A program made the position numbers and the translations under genes. From assembly GCA_963565915.1 (NCBI GenBank), contig OY751493.1, forward strand, positions 2,170,001-2,234,000: 64,000 bases of DNA, in the 5' to 3' direction. The notes beneath the pieces were generated by a model. That model saw only the letters and a list, made by a program, of their open reading frames with translations. It was not told where the DNA came from and did no database searches. Of the stretch, positions 25,509 through 37,460 are shown piece after piece (within the stretch, counting starts at the first letter, position 1; each line of letters starts with the position of its first letter). Origin of the DNA: Entoloma clypeatum (lineage: Eukaryota; Basidiomycota; Agaricomycetes; Agaricales; Entolomataceae).

Positions 25509-26709
25509 ATGGCCTTTTCACAAACTGCTGGCCGCCTGCTCGGTACGCAATTCCACAAAGAGGAGTCGAGATGGTGAACTTATTGGTTACATAGTCCCCC
25601 TTGGTATCGCTGCCGCCGTCGTTCAAGCCAGCATCTATGACGTTCCTGGAGGGTACCGAGCTGTCATGTTCGATCGGTTTTCTGGGGTCAAGGACCAGGT
25701 CAAGAGGTTATTGTGTACAATTAGGGCGACTCAGCTAACGACGTCTCCTCTCCTAGGCTACTGGTGAAGGAACACATTTCTTAGTTCCCTGGCTCCAACG
25801 CGCAATTCTCTATGACTGTCGAATTAAACCTCGGGTTAGTATGCAACGCTGAATTCCCCGCGCAAGTCACTCAAAAAGTTAAAAGAACATCTCAACGACG
25901 ACTGGATCCAAGGACTTGCAAATGGTATCCCTCACTTTGCGAGTTCTATCTAGGCCGGATGTCGGACATTTGTCCAAAATTTACCAAAGTCTAGGGATGG
26001 ACTACGATGAAAGAGTGTTGCCATCAATAGGTAATGAGGTCTTGAAGAGTATCGTGGCGCAATTTGATGCGGCCGAGCTCATCACCCAACGAGAAATTGT
26101 ACGCATTCGTGCATTGCTTCTGCCTTTGCAACCCGTTCTGATTATTTTGCCAAGGTGTCGTCAAGGATCAGGGCTGATTTGCTCCAACGGGCGGGGGAAT
26201 TCAATATCAAGCTTGAGGATGTCTCAATCACACATTTGACATTTGGAAAGGTGAGGCTGCATGAGAAAGTTTGCATGCGACATGTGAAACAAACCCATCC
26301 TAGGAATTCACACAAGCCGTTGAAGCCAAGCAAATTGCGCAGCAAGGTATGCTGATGATTGATAGCTGATTTCCGATAGCTCACACTGTTGCGCCAGACG
26401 CGGAGCGGGCCAAATTTATTGTTGAAAAGGTGAGCTGTAATGTCAAGCTGAGCGGTCGATGGTGGATTGATATGGGAATATTTTCAGGCGGAGCAAGAGC
26501 GTCAGGCGGCCGTCATTCGGGCCGAGGGAGAGGCAGAAGCAGCGGCTACGATCTCCAAGGCGCTTGAGAAGGCGGGGGAGGCGTTTGTGGCGTTTAGGAA
26601 GATAGAGGCGAGCAAGGCGATAGTACAGTCACTGGCGGGGAATCCGAACGTGACATACATTCCGAGCGGGGGAGGGAATGTGTTGCTGAATGTACCTACG
26701 AACAAGTGA
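25509..26709 (+). CDS. PHB1: Prohibitin (Phb1 type)
   Basis: Eight exons (25509-25542, 25595-25698, 25757-25834, 25886-26098, 26155-26250, 26304-26346, 26398-26429, 26488-26709) give 273 residues, typical for Phb1. The N-terminus [19 protein letters not shown] is a short hydrophobic membrane anchor. The SPFH/PHB domain follows ([65 protein letters not shown]-like VSITHLTF) and then the C-terminal coiled coil ([20 protein letters not shown]). Prohibitins form ring complexes in the mitochondrial inner membrane with Phb2, acting on membrane organisation and m-AAA protease activity. The model is clean at every junction. Confidence 0.92.
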
Positions 26710-27000
26710 TTTTTATACATAATAATTTTTTTTATTTTTAATTTTTTCTCTTGCGTGAGAGAAAATTTTAACATTGGCTTTGCTGCTGACTGTCATCGTA
26801 GTATCTCTGTCTCCCCAAGTCTCGTCTTCTTTTTCCTTTTTCCCTCTCTCCTCCTCCTCTCTCCTCTCTATCATTTCCTCTCTCTGACGGATTTGTCTAT
26901 CCTATACTGTCTGCTGTTGTCACCTTTTGTGCGTTCTTTCATCTCATTCACTTTCCACACTTTGGTTTATAAGTCACCAGGTCTCATTTTCTCTTAAATC
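26710..27000. promoter_or_regulatory. Pyrimidine-rich leader upstream of the triple-RRM gene
   Basis: Non-coding interval. Bases about 26800-26900 form a long CT-rich tract (runs of CTCCTC and TTTCC) just before the RNA-binding protein start. Such tracts are common near fungal transcription starts of highly expressed genes. No finer element identified. Confidence 0.4.
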
Positions 27001-28556
27001 ATGAATACTATGGGTATAGGAGGACCAGCGGATGCTCCGGTGCGTCTTTTCCCTTTTGATCTGCCGGCATATGAGCCTAATCGACGCCTTGCTCGATCTT
27101 CCTCGTTCTATCTCGCTCTGACAACAAAAAATGACCCTTTTCGCCATCCAGCGGCGCGCTCATCTCTACGTCGGGAATTTGAGTCCCCGCGTCACGGAGT
27201 ACATGCTCACTGAAATCTTCGCCGTCGCTGGGCCCGTGCAACACGTAAAAATAATCCCCGACCGCAACTACCAACACGGGGGTCTCAATTACGGTTTCGT
27301 CGAATATATTGACATGCGTGCCGCCGAAACCGCCCTTCAGACCCTCAATGGCCGTAAGATCTTTGATACAGAGATCAGGGTCAACTGGGCTTATCAAGGT
27401 CAGCAAAACAAGGAAGACACCACTGGTCATTATCATGTTTTCGTGGGAGATCTGAGTCCTGAAGTCAACGACGAAGTCCTCGCCAAAGCTTTCAGTGCTT
27501 TCGGGACTATGTCTGACGCCCGTGTCATGTGGGATATGAACTCTGGCAAATCTCGTGGCTACGGTTTCCTTGCCTTCCGTGACAAGACGGACGCTGAACA
27601 GGCAATCGCCACCATGAATGGCGAATGGTTGGGTTCCCGGGCTATTCGGGTCAACTGGGCCAATCAGAAAACTCAAGGTTCCCCTGCTGTAGGAGCACCT
27701 GCTGCCGCCCCACGTCCTGCAGGTAGTGGCGGCGCTCCTGCTCCCATCAACTTCCAAGGCGGTCCTATTTCCTACGAATCTGTCGTGCAGCAAACTCCTG
27801 CGTACAACACCACCGTCTACGTCGGGAATCTCGTCCCTTACTGCACCCAGGCAGATCTCATCCCTCTCTTCCAATCCATAGGCTATCTATCGGAAATCCG
27901 TATGCAAGCCGATCGCGGCTTCGCATTTGTGAAGCTTGACACGCACGAGCATGCAGCGTTGGCCATCGTGCAGCTCCAAGGCCAGATGGTGCATGGAAGG
28001 CCTATCAAATGCAGCTGGGGCAAAGACCGAGCTGATGGAACTACCGGGCAAGCGGGCACACCCATGACTCCCACGGCCGCTCCGGCCGCCTATGGACAGG
28101 TAGTAAGTTGACAGATATGTGCATATGACCTGGTTATTCAAGCTTTCTCCACAGCCCATGTATGGAATGCCGCAGCCCAACCAGTATGGACAATATGGCT
28201 TTGGTGCATATGGAGCGTTCCCTGGTCAGGGTGCAGCCGGCCCAGGTGCCACGGGCGCTGGCTCACCCGGTATGCCTCAACCTGCGGGTGCAGCTGGAAG
28301 TGGTCTCGGAATAAGTGCAGGCACCCAACAGCCTGGTGCAGACCCGAATGCCGCCGCCGGTCAAGTGGGTCAAGCACAGTGGGGAGGGGCGGATCCTTCC
28401 TCTTATTACTCTAATTATTGGGGCGGTTAGTCTTTTTTTCTTCTTTTTTTGCCCTAAACTTGACAAACCAACGCCTTGGCAATAGGCTATTATGGGCAGC
28501 CAGCAGCTGGGCAGCAAGCCGGCGGAGATGTACAGATGCAAGGCCCTTCTGCTTGA
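27001..28556 (+). CDS. TIA-1/Pub1-like RNA-binding protein with three RRMs
   Basis: Four exons (27001-27039, 27152-28099, 28155-28425, 28486-28556) give 442 residues. RRM1 starts near residue 16 (HLYVGNL.., GLNYGFVEY), RRM2 near 108 (HVFVGDLSPEV, SRGYGFLAF) and RRM3 near 233 (TVYVGNLVPY, RGFAFVKL). Each RRM has clear RNP1 and RNP2 motifs. Residues from about 330 are Gly/Ala/Gln/Pro-rich with YG repeats, a prion-like low-complexity tail as in TIA-1 and Pub1. These proteins bind U/AU-rich mRNA, controlling stability and stress-granule formation. Intron 1 is unusually long for this locus (112 nt) and follows a 39-nt first exon. Confidence 0.88.
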
Positions 28557-28851
28557 TTGCACTTTTCCAAGCTAATTTCTTGGTGGCGGCTCATCTTCAA
28601 TGCTGTATCAGCTCAGAGTGTAATGACTTGAGCGACGCTACATATTTTCTTGATAGCATACGGTCGCTCTTTACCGATCTGTTTAAACCTCTCGACCCAA
28701 CCAACCTGTGTTTCTTTTTATATGTTGTTTGTCATGTACCTCAAAAACCTCGTTTGCGAATTTTCAATGTGGTTGCCTTTTGATAGAGGGGATATATACA
28801 TTGGAAATGGGGTATGATGGAAGGTACTACAGATCTGCTACTCGTCGACGA

Positions 28852-29836
28852 TCAACCATTCGGAGTCAGGTCCAGTGGATTCACAGGCAGAGATGGCATC
28901 CCATCCGTCATCGATATCGGATGGTTGGTGTCGTTCGGCTGCCCTTTTCCCGACAGTGATGCGTCCTGGGGGTTGGGATCTCCGCCTTCGTCGGGGGGCC
29001 CTTCTCTCCAGTTGAGGACAGCCTGGTGTTTTGAACGCATATTTTCGTAGAAGAGGTTTGCCTCGTTCATCTTGTTGGCCTCGGCTTGTTTGGCATCAAG
29101 CCAACGCTGAAGGAGCTTGGCGTTGTCCTTTGTGAGAGTAGAATTGCGGTCTTCGATCTGGCCAAGCTCCAGTTGCAAGGTGCTGATCTCGTCGTGCAAG
29201 ATCTAGAGTAGAGTAAGTGAAGAGAGAGAGAGAGGGGCGACGATGGTAGGACAAACCTGAACTGTGCGATCCTTTTCAGCCATGAGCTCTGCATGCTGAT
29301 CGACCTTGCGCCTGAGAACAGCGAGCTCGTCCTTCGCTTTTCTGAAATTCTCGGCATCAATCCTGGAAAGTTCCTCCTTCTCACGCAGGGTCTCGTTCAT
29401 GGAGAGGAGTCTCTGAGCATTCTGACCCTGTGTTTTGTACACGGTGGCCAATTCATCGCGGAGAGAAGATATCTGTGATTCGAGGGAGGCGGTGTACGCG
29501 GCGCGGACTGGGTTGCTGGTGGCCGAGTTGAGGACGGTGTGGATGAAGGGCGGAGGATATGCTTACTCTTCGGCAGAGGGTGGGGCGGTTGGGGTGGTGG
29601 CGGCGGCGGGATTTGCTTTAACGGAGCCGACAGCGCGGAGGAGAGAAGCATTGCGCTCCTTTAATAGCTTTGTCTGCTGTGCCAGGCGACGATCTTTTTT
29701 GAGAGGATGAGGGATGGAATATTGTGAGTGATAGGATGGACGGACACTGTTCTATGATGGATGAATACGAGGACTCGTCGATGTTGCGCTGGACGAGGCG
29801 GAGGCGGAGCAGTTCCTGCCAGAAAGGCTCGGCCAT
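28852..29836 (-). CDS. ATG16: Autophagy protein Atg16
   Basis: Four exons, complement(join(28852-29202, 29257-29515, 29567-29693, 29746-29836)), give 275 residues. The N-terminus MAEPFWQELLRLRLVQRN is the Atg5-binding helix of Atg16. The splice to YRRLAQQTKLLKERN continues it. A Pro/Ala linker follows, then a long coiled coil from about residue 95 to 235 (SLESQISSLRDELA.., ENFRKAKDELAVLRRKVDQ.., LQLELGQIEDRN..) with the family motif RWLDAKQAEANKMNEAN. Atg16 dimers scaffold Atg12-Atg5 for Atg8 lipidation at the phagophore. The C-terminal 45 residues are disordered and no WD40 domain is present, as in other fungi. The first intron uses a GTCCGT donor. Confidence 0.87.
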
Positions 29837-29888
29837 GATGAGCTGAGAGAGCTGTCGGAGTCTGAACTTGGACCTCTTTCTCGACACC
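29837..29888. promoter_or_regulatory. 52-bp divergent promoter between ATG16 and YPT7
   Basis: The ATG16 (-) and YPT7 (+) start codons are separated by only 52 bp. Both products act on autophagy or vacuolar fusion, so co-regulation is plausible. No specific binding site recognised. Confidence 0.5.
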
Positions 29889-30041
29889 ATGGGTCGCGTT
29901 CTCCTCAAGGTCTCGTCCTCTTCCTTCCCTTCCCTTCTCTCCTCACTCACTCCTTTCAGGTCATCATCCTCGGCGACAGCGGGTACGTCCTCTCCACTTT
30001 CTCTCCCTTCCAGCCCTTACCACGCTCCCCGCAGTGTGGGG

Positions 30042-30076
<35 letters not shown>

Positions 30077-30828
30077 GTTCAGTAACCAGTACAAGGCCAC
30101 AATCGGTGCCGACTTGTGCGTCTCCCCTATTTCTTGCCCAAATTTCTCCTCACCCCCCCCCCCCCCTCCAGCTTGACCAAGGAAGTCATGGTCGACGATC
30201 GCCTGGTCACCATGCAGGTAACGACACACATATCCACACACCTCCCAGACCCTCACCCTTTCTCTTCCCAGCTGTGGGACACCGCAGGACAGGAACGCTT
30301 CCAGTCCCTCGGCGTTGCCTTCTATCGCGGCGCAGACTGCTGTGTCCTTGTGTACGACGTCAACAGCGCCAAGTCCTTCGAAACCCTCGACAGCTGGCGC
30401 GACGAGTTTCTCATACAGGCAAGCCCCCATGACCCCGACAACTTCCCCTTCGTCGTTCTCGGGAACAAGATCGACGTCGAGGAGAACAAACGCCAGGTCC
30501 GTTCTCACCCCGCTTTACCGTTTTCTTTCCTTTCCCTCAACGGCCCTCTCAGGTGTCACAGAAGCGGGCAATGACCTGGTGCCAATCCAAAGGCAACATA
30601 CCATACTTTGAAACCTCTGCTAAAGAGGCCATCAATGTTGAGCAAGCCTTCCAGACCGTCGCCAAGAACGCTCTACAACAGGAGGCCGAAGAACAGTTGT
30701 TCGATCTTCCTGTACAACCCCCTCTGACTCTTCGCTCTGACAACCCTTCTTTTGACAGGTATGTCGACTATCCAGACCCCATCCAGCTTGACTCAGAAAG
30801 CTCGCAAAGCTACGGCTGCAACTGCTGA
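29889..30828 (+). CDS. YPT7: Rab7-family small GTPase Ypt7
   Basis: Six exons (29889-29909, 29960-29982, 30035-30115, 30172-30217, 30272-30496, 30553-30828) give 223 residues. The G boxes are complete: GDSGVGKTS (assembled across intron 2), TIGADFLTKEV effector loop, [26 protein letters not shown] and ETSAKEA. The Rab7 hallmark [13 protein letters not shown] is present, and the protein ends in the CNC prenylation motif. Ypt7 drives homotypic vacuole fusion and autophagosome-vacuole fusion through HOPS. The C-terminus is read through a possible cryptic splice pair; continuous reading gives the standard length. Intron 3 contains a run of 14 C immediately before its acceptor. Confidence 0.93.
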
Positions 30829-31040
30829 TACACGTAATGAGACTCTGGTTGCACAGTGCGTTGGCGGCCACCTCACCATCAGGCCAATAACGTTCGTTTA
30901 ACACTGTTTTCCTCGCTACGTATATATTCTCCACACTTTGGTTCTCCTCTTCTTACTCCAGATAATAATGTGATATACCATAGCTTGAATCACATGACGC
31001 AATATTGTGTCACCTCAGTGCACCTTGTCCAGTCCTCATC

Positions 31041-31876
31041 ATGTCCGGCATACATCAACCCCCAAATCCCCCCATTCTCTTTTCTTTCTCCACGGCTGAT
31101 GTTTTGGTCAAATCTCTCCCCGCTTTTATCATTAAGACGCAGAAGGAATCTGTAGAAAAGAAGGGAAAGTTCACCGTTGCTCTCTCAGGAGGCTCCCTTC
31201 CAAAAATGCTCAGCGGCCTCATTGGTAACCCTGCCGTCAAATGGGACAAATGGTACGTCCAGCACTGTGATTGTCGCCGCTGATGTCTGTTCAATATCTC
31301 TCCAGGCAAGTCTTCTACGTCGATGAGCGTGTCGTGCCCCTCGATCACCCCGATTCCAATCACTTTGCCTGCACCAACCTTTTATTTTCCAAAGTTCCTA
31401 TCCCAGCAGACAACATACATCCCATTGATCCATCCCTTCTTGATGACATGGAAGAGCTCACAGATGCTTACGAAAAGGAGCTCATTCACGAATTCGCTCA
31501 AAAAGATTCCGCCCGCTTCCCGATCTTTGATCTAATTCTTCTCGGTATGGGACCCGATGGGCACACGGCTTCGCTCTTTCCTAGTCATGAGCTCCTCGCC
31601 GAGGAGGACCGGTGGGTAGCATATCTCGAAGACTCGCCGAAACCACCCCCGAAGCGCATTACCCTTACATTCCCTGTCATCAATCACGCATCTCGAGTCA
31701 TCTTTGTTGCTGCTGGAAAGGAAAAAGCGGATACTCTGGTCAGCGTGCTGGACCATCCAGAAGCAGGGCTGCCAGCGGCGCGGGTCCGGCCGGTGCACCC
31801 TGGCCAGCTCTATTGGTTTGTGGATGATGCTGCTGCGGAAAAGCTCAAGTATCCTAGGACGGCGTTCAAGTTGTGA
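31041..31876 (+). CDS. SOL: 6-phosphogluconolactonase
   Basis: Two exons (31041-31252 and 31306-31876) give 260 residues. Conserved blocks: TVALSGGSLPKML, the splice-assembled [42 protein letters not shown] (the active-site region) and a C-terminal HPGQLYWFVDDAAA. The enzyme hydrolyses 6-phosphogluconolactone in the cytosol, the step just before 6-phosphogluconate dehydrogenase, whose gene lies at 20206-22176. The start chosen, MSGIHQ, has the best family length; no upstream in-frame ATG gives homology. Confidence 0.92.
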
Positions 31877-32442
31877 ATAGAGGTGGGCTGTGAGGAAGCG
31901 CCGTATAAGAATTCGAGAACCGACCTCATCCGTTATGTAGATGACTCCTGTACTGAATATCATGGTCCACGCTTTTTCGTCAGTAGTCGTGATCAAATCC
32001 TTCTTGCTCATTCATCTCTCGACAAGGTCAGTTTTCTCTCTCCATGACTTTCAGGCAAATGTACAAAGGTACGTGAACCACAAAGAGAGGTGTGATGGAC
32101 GTTCATGCGACATACTTTTACAGTTTGTAAGCCAGCAAGTCTTATAGTACAGGGTTGTCAATTTTCAAAAAACCATACATAGGGATCGCTGCAGAAAGTC
32201 TCATCAGATTCTCGATGAATTGATTAGGTGGAGGATTCTTCCAGGAGCATCGTTCTGTCGACAAGTTGTCGCACACTAGGGTTCCCTCCATTCACAATCC
32301 TGCAGGCGAAAACTCCAGACACCCATGACACGGAGGAGTGGCAACCAACCACAATTTGAACTATATCGGTTATATTTATTGTTGCACATATAACCTTCGC
32401 TTGCAAGTCGAGGATATAGCCCGAAAAATTTCCGCCGCATTG
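31877..32442. other. Convergent spacer
   Basis: About 565 bp between the convergent 3' ends of the lactonase and chromodomain genes. No ORF of convincing composition and no repeat noticed. Confidence 0.5.
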
Positions 32443-35400
32443 TCACTCCATAAAATAATTGTCTTTGAAGTCGAACTTCTTCGCTGTCACCCATTCCAAC
32501 TGGAGAAAATGATCAATGCAATAGCCGAAACCCATTGCTAATGACTCACCCCATCATCCTTGCGAATACGCCCGTCTCTTTCGGTGCCAAGAACGACATA
32601 TCGTCGATATTCTGACATCAACGTAGCTTGTTGACGCATACACGAGAGATCATTCGAGATCTCGGTCTTGATCGCAGACGTCACTTCTTTTTTCTGCATG
32701 TTTGCATATTTAGAGTTGAATGCACTGGTGCAGAACTGAAGGGTGGAACGAGCATCTTGGGGGCGGTGGGTCCAGTGATTTCGTATCCAGGCTTCTCGCG
32801 AATTGTTTCGACCCATTGGTGGTTGGCCAACCGGAGGCGCTGTCAGCAGCGCTACGTGTCCATCACTAATAGCTGTAAAAAGCCCAAGGAAAGGAAATCG
32901 CCCACTGTTCGTTAAGAGTTCAGATAGCGCAGGCAGCTACCAACAATAAGCTAACCTATCAAACACAGTAACGGGGTCATCCCCATCACCCTTAGCTACC
33001 ATTCCAAGTACTGACGGTAGAATATAGCATACCCACAAAGGGTGTCTCTGGATTTGCCTGATTTTTTCAAGAACGTCAATGTAATTATCAAGGACGGCTT
33101 CAGGAGTGAAGGTAATGATGCCACCTGTACAAAATAAGTTCTGTACGAGCCTGGACGAAAGAGGAGAGTTGAATACCGCAAGGGTAGATTTCACGGACAC
33201 CCCAGTATCCAGGTGATACTGTCCTGTGAGTACCGTACGTCCAAAATTGGGTCAGAGACTTGCTGCAGAGGTCAAGGAGACCAGGAAGTTGGCGGAGGGT
33301 TTTGACGGCACCGACATGGACGAAGATCACCCGAGGCTCTGTGTTGACTCGGGAATCATTGCTGACTCGAGGATCGCTCGCCAGTCGCGGGTCGGCCCCC
33401 CGGGGTTCATAGTTGACTTTCTTCGCTCGACATTGTTCCATGATCGAGAAAAGCATATGGGTCTCAATACCCACTCTCCTCTTGGACCCATCCCCACCTT
33501 CCCACCAAACGTCAAAACTGTGATTCGGCTCCGACATGAACTTGTGCAATACAGCCGGAAAATGCAAGATACGGAGTGCATGATGGTAAACGGGTTTCGG
33601 ACGTATGGAACGTTCCCACCGCGTCTTGTCCAGTGTTGATTCTATGTCGGTGTTGGTAGGAAGGTAGATGCTGGGAGGAAGACGGGATCGCTTGGCGATT
33701 TGCGTAGGAGATAAGGACCACGGAAGCAGGGCAGCGACCAGGTAGGTCAGCATTTGTGACTTCGGTGCATACACGTCAAGAGGAACTTTGAACCGATCGC
33801 AAAGAGCCCGACTTTCGGGAAATATGAATATATGGCCGATGACCTTCTCATCCAAGGATACTGGCACCAGAACAACCTAACGCAATATCGTTTGAAGGCA
33901 GTGGGTGTAAAGAGGATCGCGCGCGCACCTTTTGATGCTTTACCATGTACGTTCGAAAGACCTGGAGGTTCTCGATGTCTTTGTTTTCTTTGGGCACGAC
34001 ACGAGCAAACTGCTGAGGATGTCCGCATGCCTGCAGAATCACAGGAAGATCAACGATGTTGTGAAACGTAGAAAATTCTACGCGATCAGAGGCATCCAAT
34101 GCTACGCTGAAGCGCACACCGTCGGGCAAGGGGTCAGTAGTGTCACAGAATGTAACATGACAGAGAGGTGCAGAAAGGTTAGCGCTAGCTTCAATATATG
34201 CACCACCAGACCAAGACCACTTTTTGGGAATCCTGCATAAGCAAGGTTATGTTAACTTCCGAGACTCTGGATGGGATGCACACCTTTGTGATGAAATCGC
34301 TTGTTTCGCAGTAAGGGGGCGAGGAGGAACAACAGGCTCGCGAGGCGATGCAACGGTAGGGCTGCATGGGATGTCAGGAGTACAGAAGTCGAATACGAAT
34401 TGTAATTACTGACGTTAATGTAGCTGCAAGTCTACAACACCCGTTAGCCAGAAGATATACTTACATCACCTTGCAACTCACGCCGGTGGCATAATACTCT
34501 GGAGGAAACTCTCAGCTTGCCCCAAATATGGAATTTCTAGGGGAGACTGTGTTGTAACGGGCAAGCTAGATCAATCTGCGGTTAGGAAAAACGGAGTAGG
34601 ACAAGGCAGTATTTTACCCCATAGACATCGGTTCTTCATGCATGATCGAGTCGATATGCGATGGAACGACACCTTGAGAAGGCTGTGTGAATCGGTTTAC
34701 TGAAGGAGTAGGTGCATTTGTGTCGGGTCGTTGTTCAAGCGGAATTTGTGGAGATGTGGAAGTCCTCAATGCATCTTTCAAAAACAAACCCCTGCTACTA
34801 CTCCCAGCAGTTGGGGGGAGAACAAGCTTCTTCTTGAAACTGAGAGGTATGAGACTACTACAGTTTGTCCTGACTGGGGGTGGCGCGGGTGGACGTTCCC
34901 TCGGGACAGAGAGTGGAATGGCATTTGGGCGGGTCGGAGCGAGGGCTCCCTGACCAAGCCGCTGTTTTGTAGAGATCCCACCCCCAGGAGCGATAGGCTG
35001 AGGCGACATCTCCACGATCTTGGCATGTGGATTACTTGGTCGACGGGGTAATTGGACCTTCGGCTGCGGCAGTGGTTTGGCCGATGTCTGCATGGGTTGA
35101 GAAGTCGGAGTGGGCTGTTCTGGAGACGGAGGCTCAGAAAAGAGAGACTCGGCCCATGAATCCACCTGGACTGCTCTGTGAATATGATGGAGTGTCAAAA
35201 TTGATCCATTCGTTTACCTGCTCCAATTGCTTCCAGGAAGGTAGATCGATCACATGGCAGGAGAAGAAAACGAGTGAACGGACCTGAGTTCGCTCATCTC
35301 CTGTCGGGACACCACTCAACGCACCAGATTTCATCAATTTCCGAGTCGTCGAAGAGGCATCCTAAAGGAACGTGAAGCCCAATATCATTCCACAAGACGG

Positions 35401-36280
35401 AGAACCTGAGCATACATCATCCGAGTCGCCTTCTCGTCTCTTGCGCTTCGTGAAAGGGCGGAGAAGCTTGTCATCTGCTACAGGGCTGGCAGCCCTCGAC
35501 GTCTTTTTGAGCTTTTTCTTCATCTAAAGAGAAATGTTAATAATTCGTCAGATCAATAGCTGTCGACTGACTTTCTTTACCCGCTCCAGGTCGGCTTTCT
35601 CGCGTTCCACTCTGAGCTTCCGCTGTGCATCGTCGAATTCGGCCTTAAAATGCGCCCTTTCCCGTTCTTGAAGAGACAAATGAGAAAAATAAGCACATTA
35701 ATTTGCCTGGAAAGCGTAAGGGAAGAACGGTAACCCAACTGATCCAATCTTCCTTTGCTTTGACGACATAGCCAACAGGATAGTCGTCGTCGTCTGTACC
35801 TACGTGCTCCCAGAAGCTGGCAAGGAGTCGCTGGCATCCGGCCACATTCTCTTCTGGCTCCCAACTTGAATCGTCATGAAGGCAGATGCACTTGAGTTTT
35901 CTCGAGACATTCACCTATTGGAGTCAGACTCATATCCAGCCCACTGGGTGAAGTGAATACAGGTCGCAGGATTCAGAGCGATGAGATAAACAGGCACCTT
36001 GACGTAGTATTCCTGTCCAAGATAGTAAGGTATGAAAAGAGGGAACGAGGTATGGACGAACCCATCGAGCGGCAATCTTGTGCTTGTTCTTCTTCTTATG
36101 CTTTTTCTTGCTTCGAGCGTCGTCTTCTGCTTCCTCGTCATCGTCTGAAACGGGGGTTACACGTGCCTTCGTGATGACCTCTGGCTAGTATGTTCGATCT
36201 GATGTGGGCGCTGGGCAACAAGGGGACGCACCGACGTGGTAAAGGTCATCTTCAGAGGGACCCTTGTCTTTCTTTGGCAT
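32443..36280 (-). CDS. Large chromodomain protein, possibly Chp1-like (chromodomain + SPOC-like + PIN-like)
   Basis: Spans complement(32443-36280) with many introns; not every junction was resolved. N-terminal exons read MPKKDKGPSEDDLYHVE / VITKARV.. (36280-36232 and following) and join through short exons to WEYYVKWAGYESDSNSWEPEENV and the helix GCQRLLASFWEHV, a complete chromodomain. A charged segment of about 30 residues (DDDEEAEDDARSKKKHKKK) interrupts the chromodomain between strands 1 and 2. A KERERAHFKAEFDDAQ coiled segment and a Pro-rich linker (34.6-35.2 kb) follow. The C-terminal half has a WSWSGGAYIEA-type beta domain reminiscent of SPOC, then VIFVHVGAVKTLRQLPGLLD and a final LEWVTAKKFDF exon ending at 32443. 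Chromodomains bind methylated H3K9; the Chp1 analogy is inference. Confidence 0.6.
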
Positions 36281-37254
36281 GAGCAAGAGATTGCAGGAAC
36301 CACGTGATGCACATGAGCTTTTCCAGCTAAACTCATACTATCGTCAACCAATAGTTCGCGTCACTGGTTCGCGTTGGCTAAATATCTCAGGTATCCCTCC
36401 ACCGGTCGCTCTCGGATTTTGACCTAGTCTTATATACCTATGACGGAGTACATTCCGTTGATAATATATTCCAAAGTTTGAGGATGAGAAGTAGGCCCAT
36501 TTTGGTGGGTTGTCACGCTCAGTAAAAAGGCTGTGTAGGCATTATGCAGGTCAATGTCGTCCAAAAATCCGCGACTGCATGTGGATGTCATGTGAATTGC
36601 GCAAATATCCGACAAAAGTCAGAATTTGAGCAAAAGGGTCCAGCTGAGTAAGCACCAGTTCAAATGACTGCTGGTCGCCAGTGCTACTGCAGCCGAATCA
36701 CTCAATTCCCACGCATTGTTCGGTGCATTGCGCCCGACTGCCCACATTCCCACACGTGCACATGTGCATTGAGTGCGCGTGGGAGCAGTGTACATATTGT
36801 CACATACTGTTAGGCCAACTTGTATTGAACAATATATAATATAAGTGAATCAGTAGATTGTTTAAAAGCTTTCTGAGTAGAGATATGCATACCAGACTGT
36901 TGGAGTTACTTGGAATAGGTTCTGCACAGAAATTCATTGAATTAAGTCCATATTATTGGTGTGGAGCATAGTGATAAAATCATGCCTGTGGTTTTTGGAA
37001 GCACAAAATAAAATAAATAACAGTTTGCAAGCATTTGAAATCAGAAAAACATCACATGTAGTATAATACAATGGTGTACAATGCAAATGAAAGGGGAGCA
37101 TTTCTACAAATTATGCAATAAGACTACTTTAGTTATCTGTGTTGGAGTGGGCCTGGGGCTCTGTTGGAGTTGCCAGTCATAGTCTGTCTGATATGTTGTT
37201 TGAGATACCAGTGTCAGGATGAGCCTGAGTGTAAGTTATTGCTTGTATCGGTAC
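36281..37254. other. Intergenic transition into the transposon-rich region
   Basis: Nearly 1 kb without a recognisable gene. Composition becomes AT-rich after 36,800. This is the boundary between the housekeeping island and the repeat nest. Confidence 0.5.
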
Positions 37255-37460
37255 CAGGATGCTGAAGTCATGCTCTTCTCCTCTGTCTTCAAGGATGGCA
37301 CCTACTTTGCTGCTCTGCCCAGAATTGTCTGATCTACTTCAATATCTGAGACTTTCAAATTGGATCCTGGATGAAGACCGTCATCAACCACTGGCTCAAC
37401 ATTGGACCAGCAACCCGCTACTGGTGAGAAGTGTCCATGAAAATTGACACACCCTTCTGT
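37255..37460 (+). pseudogene. Diverged fragment of the gag-like zinc-knuckle ORF, opposite orientation
   Basis: Read on the plus strand, it aligns with the middle of the minus-strand gag-like ORF described for 37700-47417: the SSVF..FAALPRIV block and a GSC-like region correspond to SSVFNNSICLAAPPRIV and DSQTGSC. Several stops are present. It looks like a second, inverted and decayed copy. Confidence 0.45.

Noticed and set aside
27077..27874. 265-codon minus-strand ORF
   Set aside because: Antisense shadow of the RRM exons; no family resemblance.
30736..30830. Extra 3' intron in YPT7
   Set aside because: GT and AG sites exist but would give an intron of about 18 or 41 nt. Continuous reading already gives the expected CNC end.
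36430..36615. 61-aa minus-strand ORF in the gene/TE transition
   Set aside because: No homology recognised and no splice or neighbour support.
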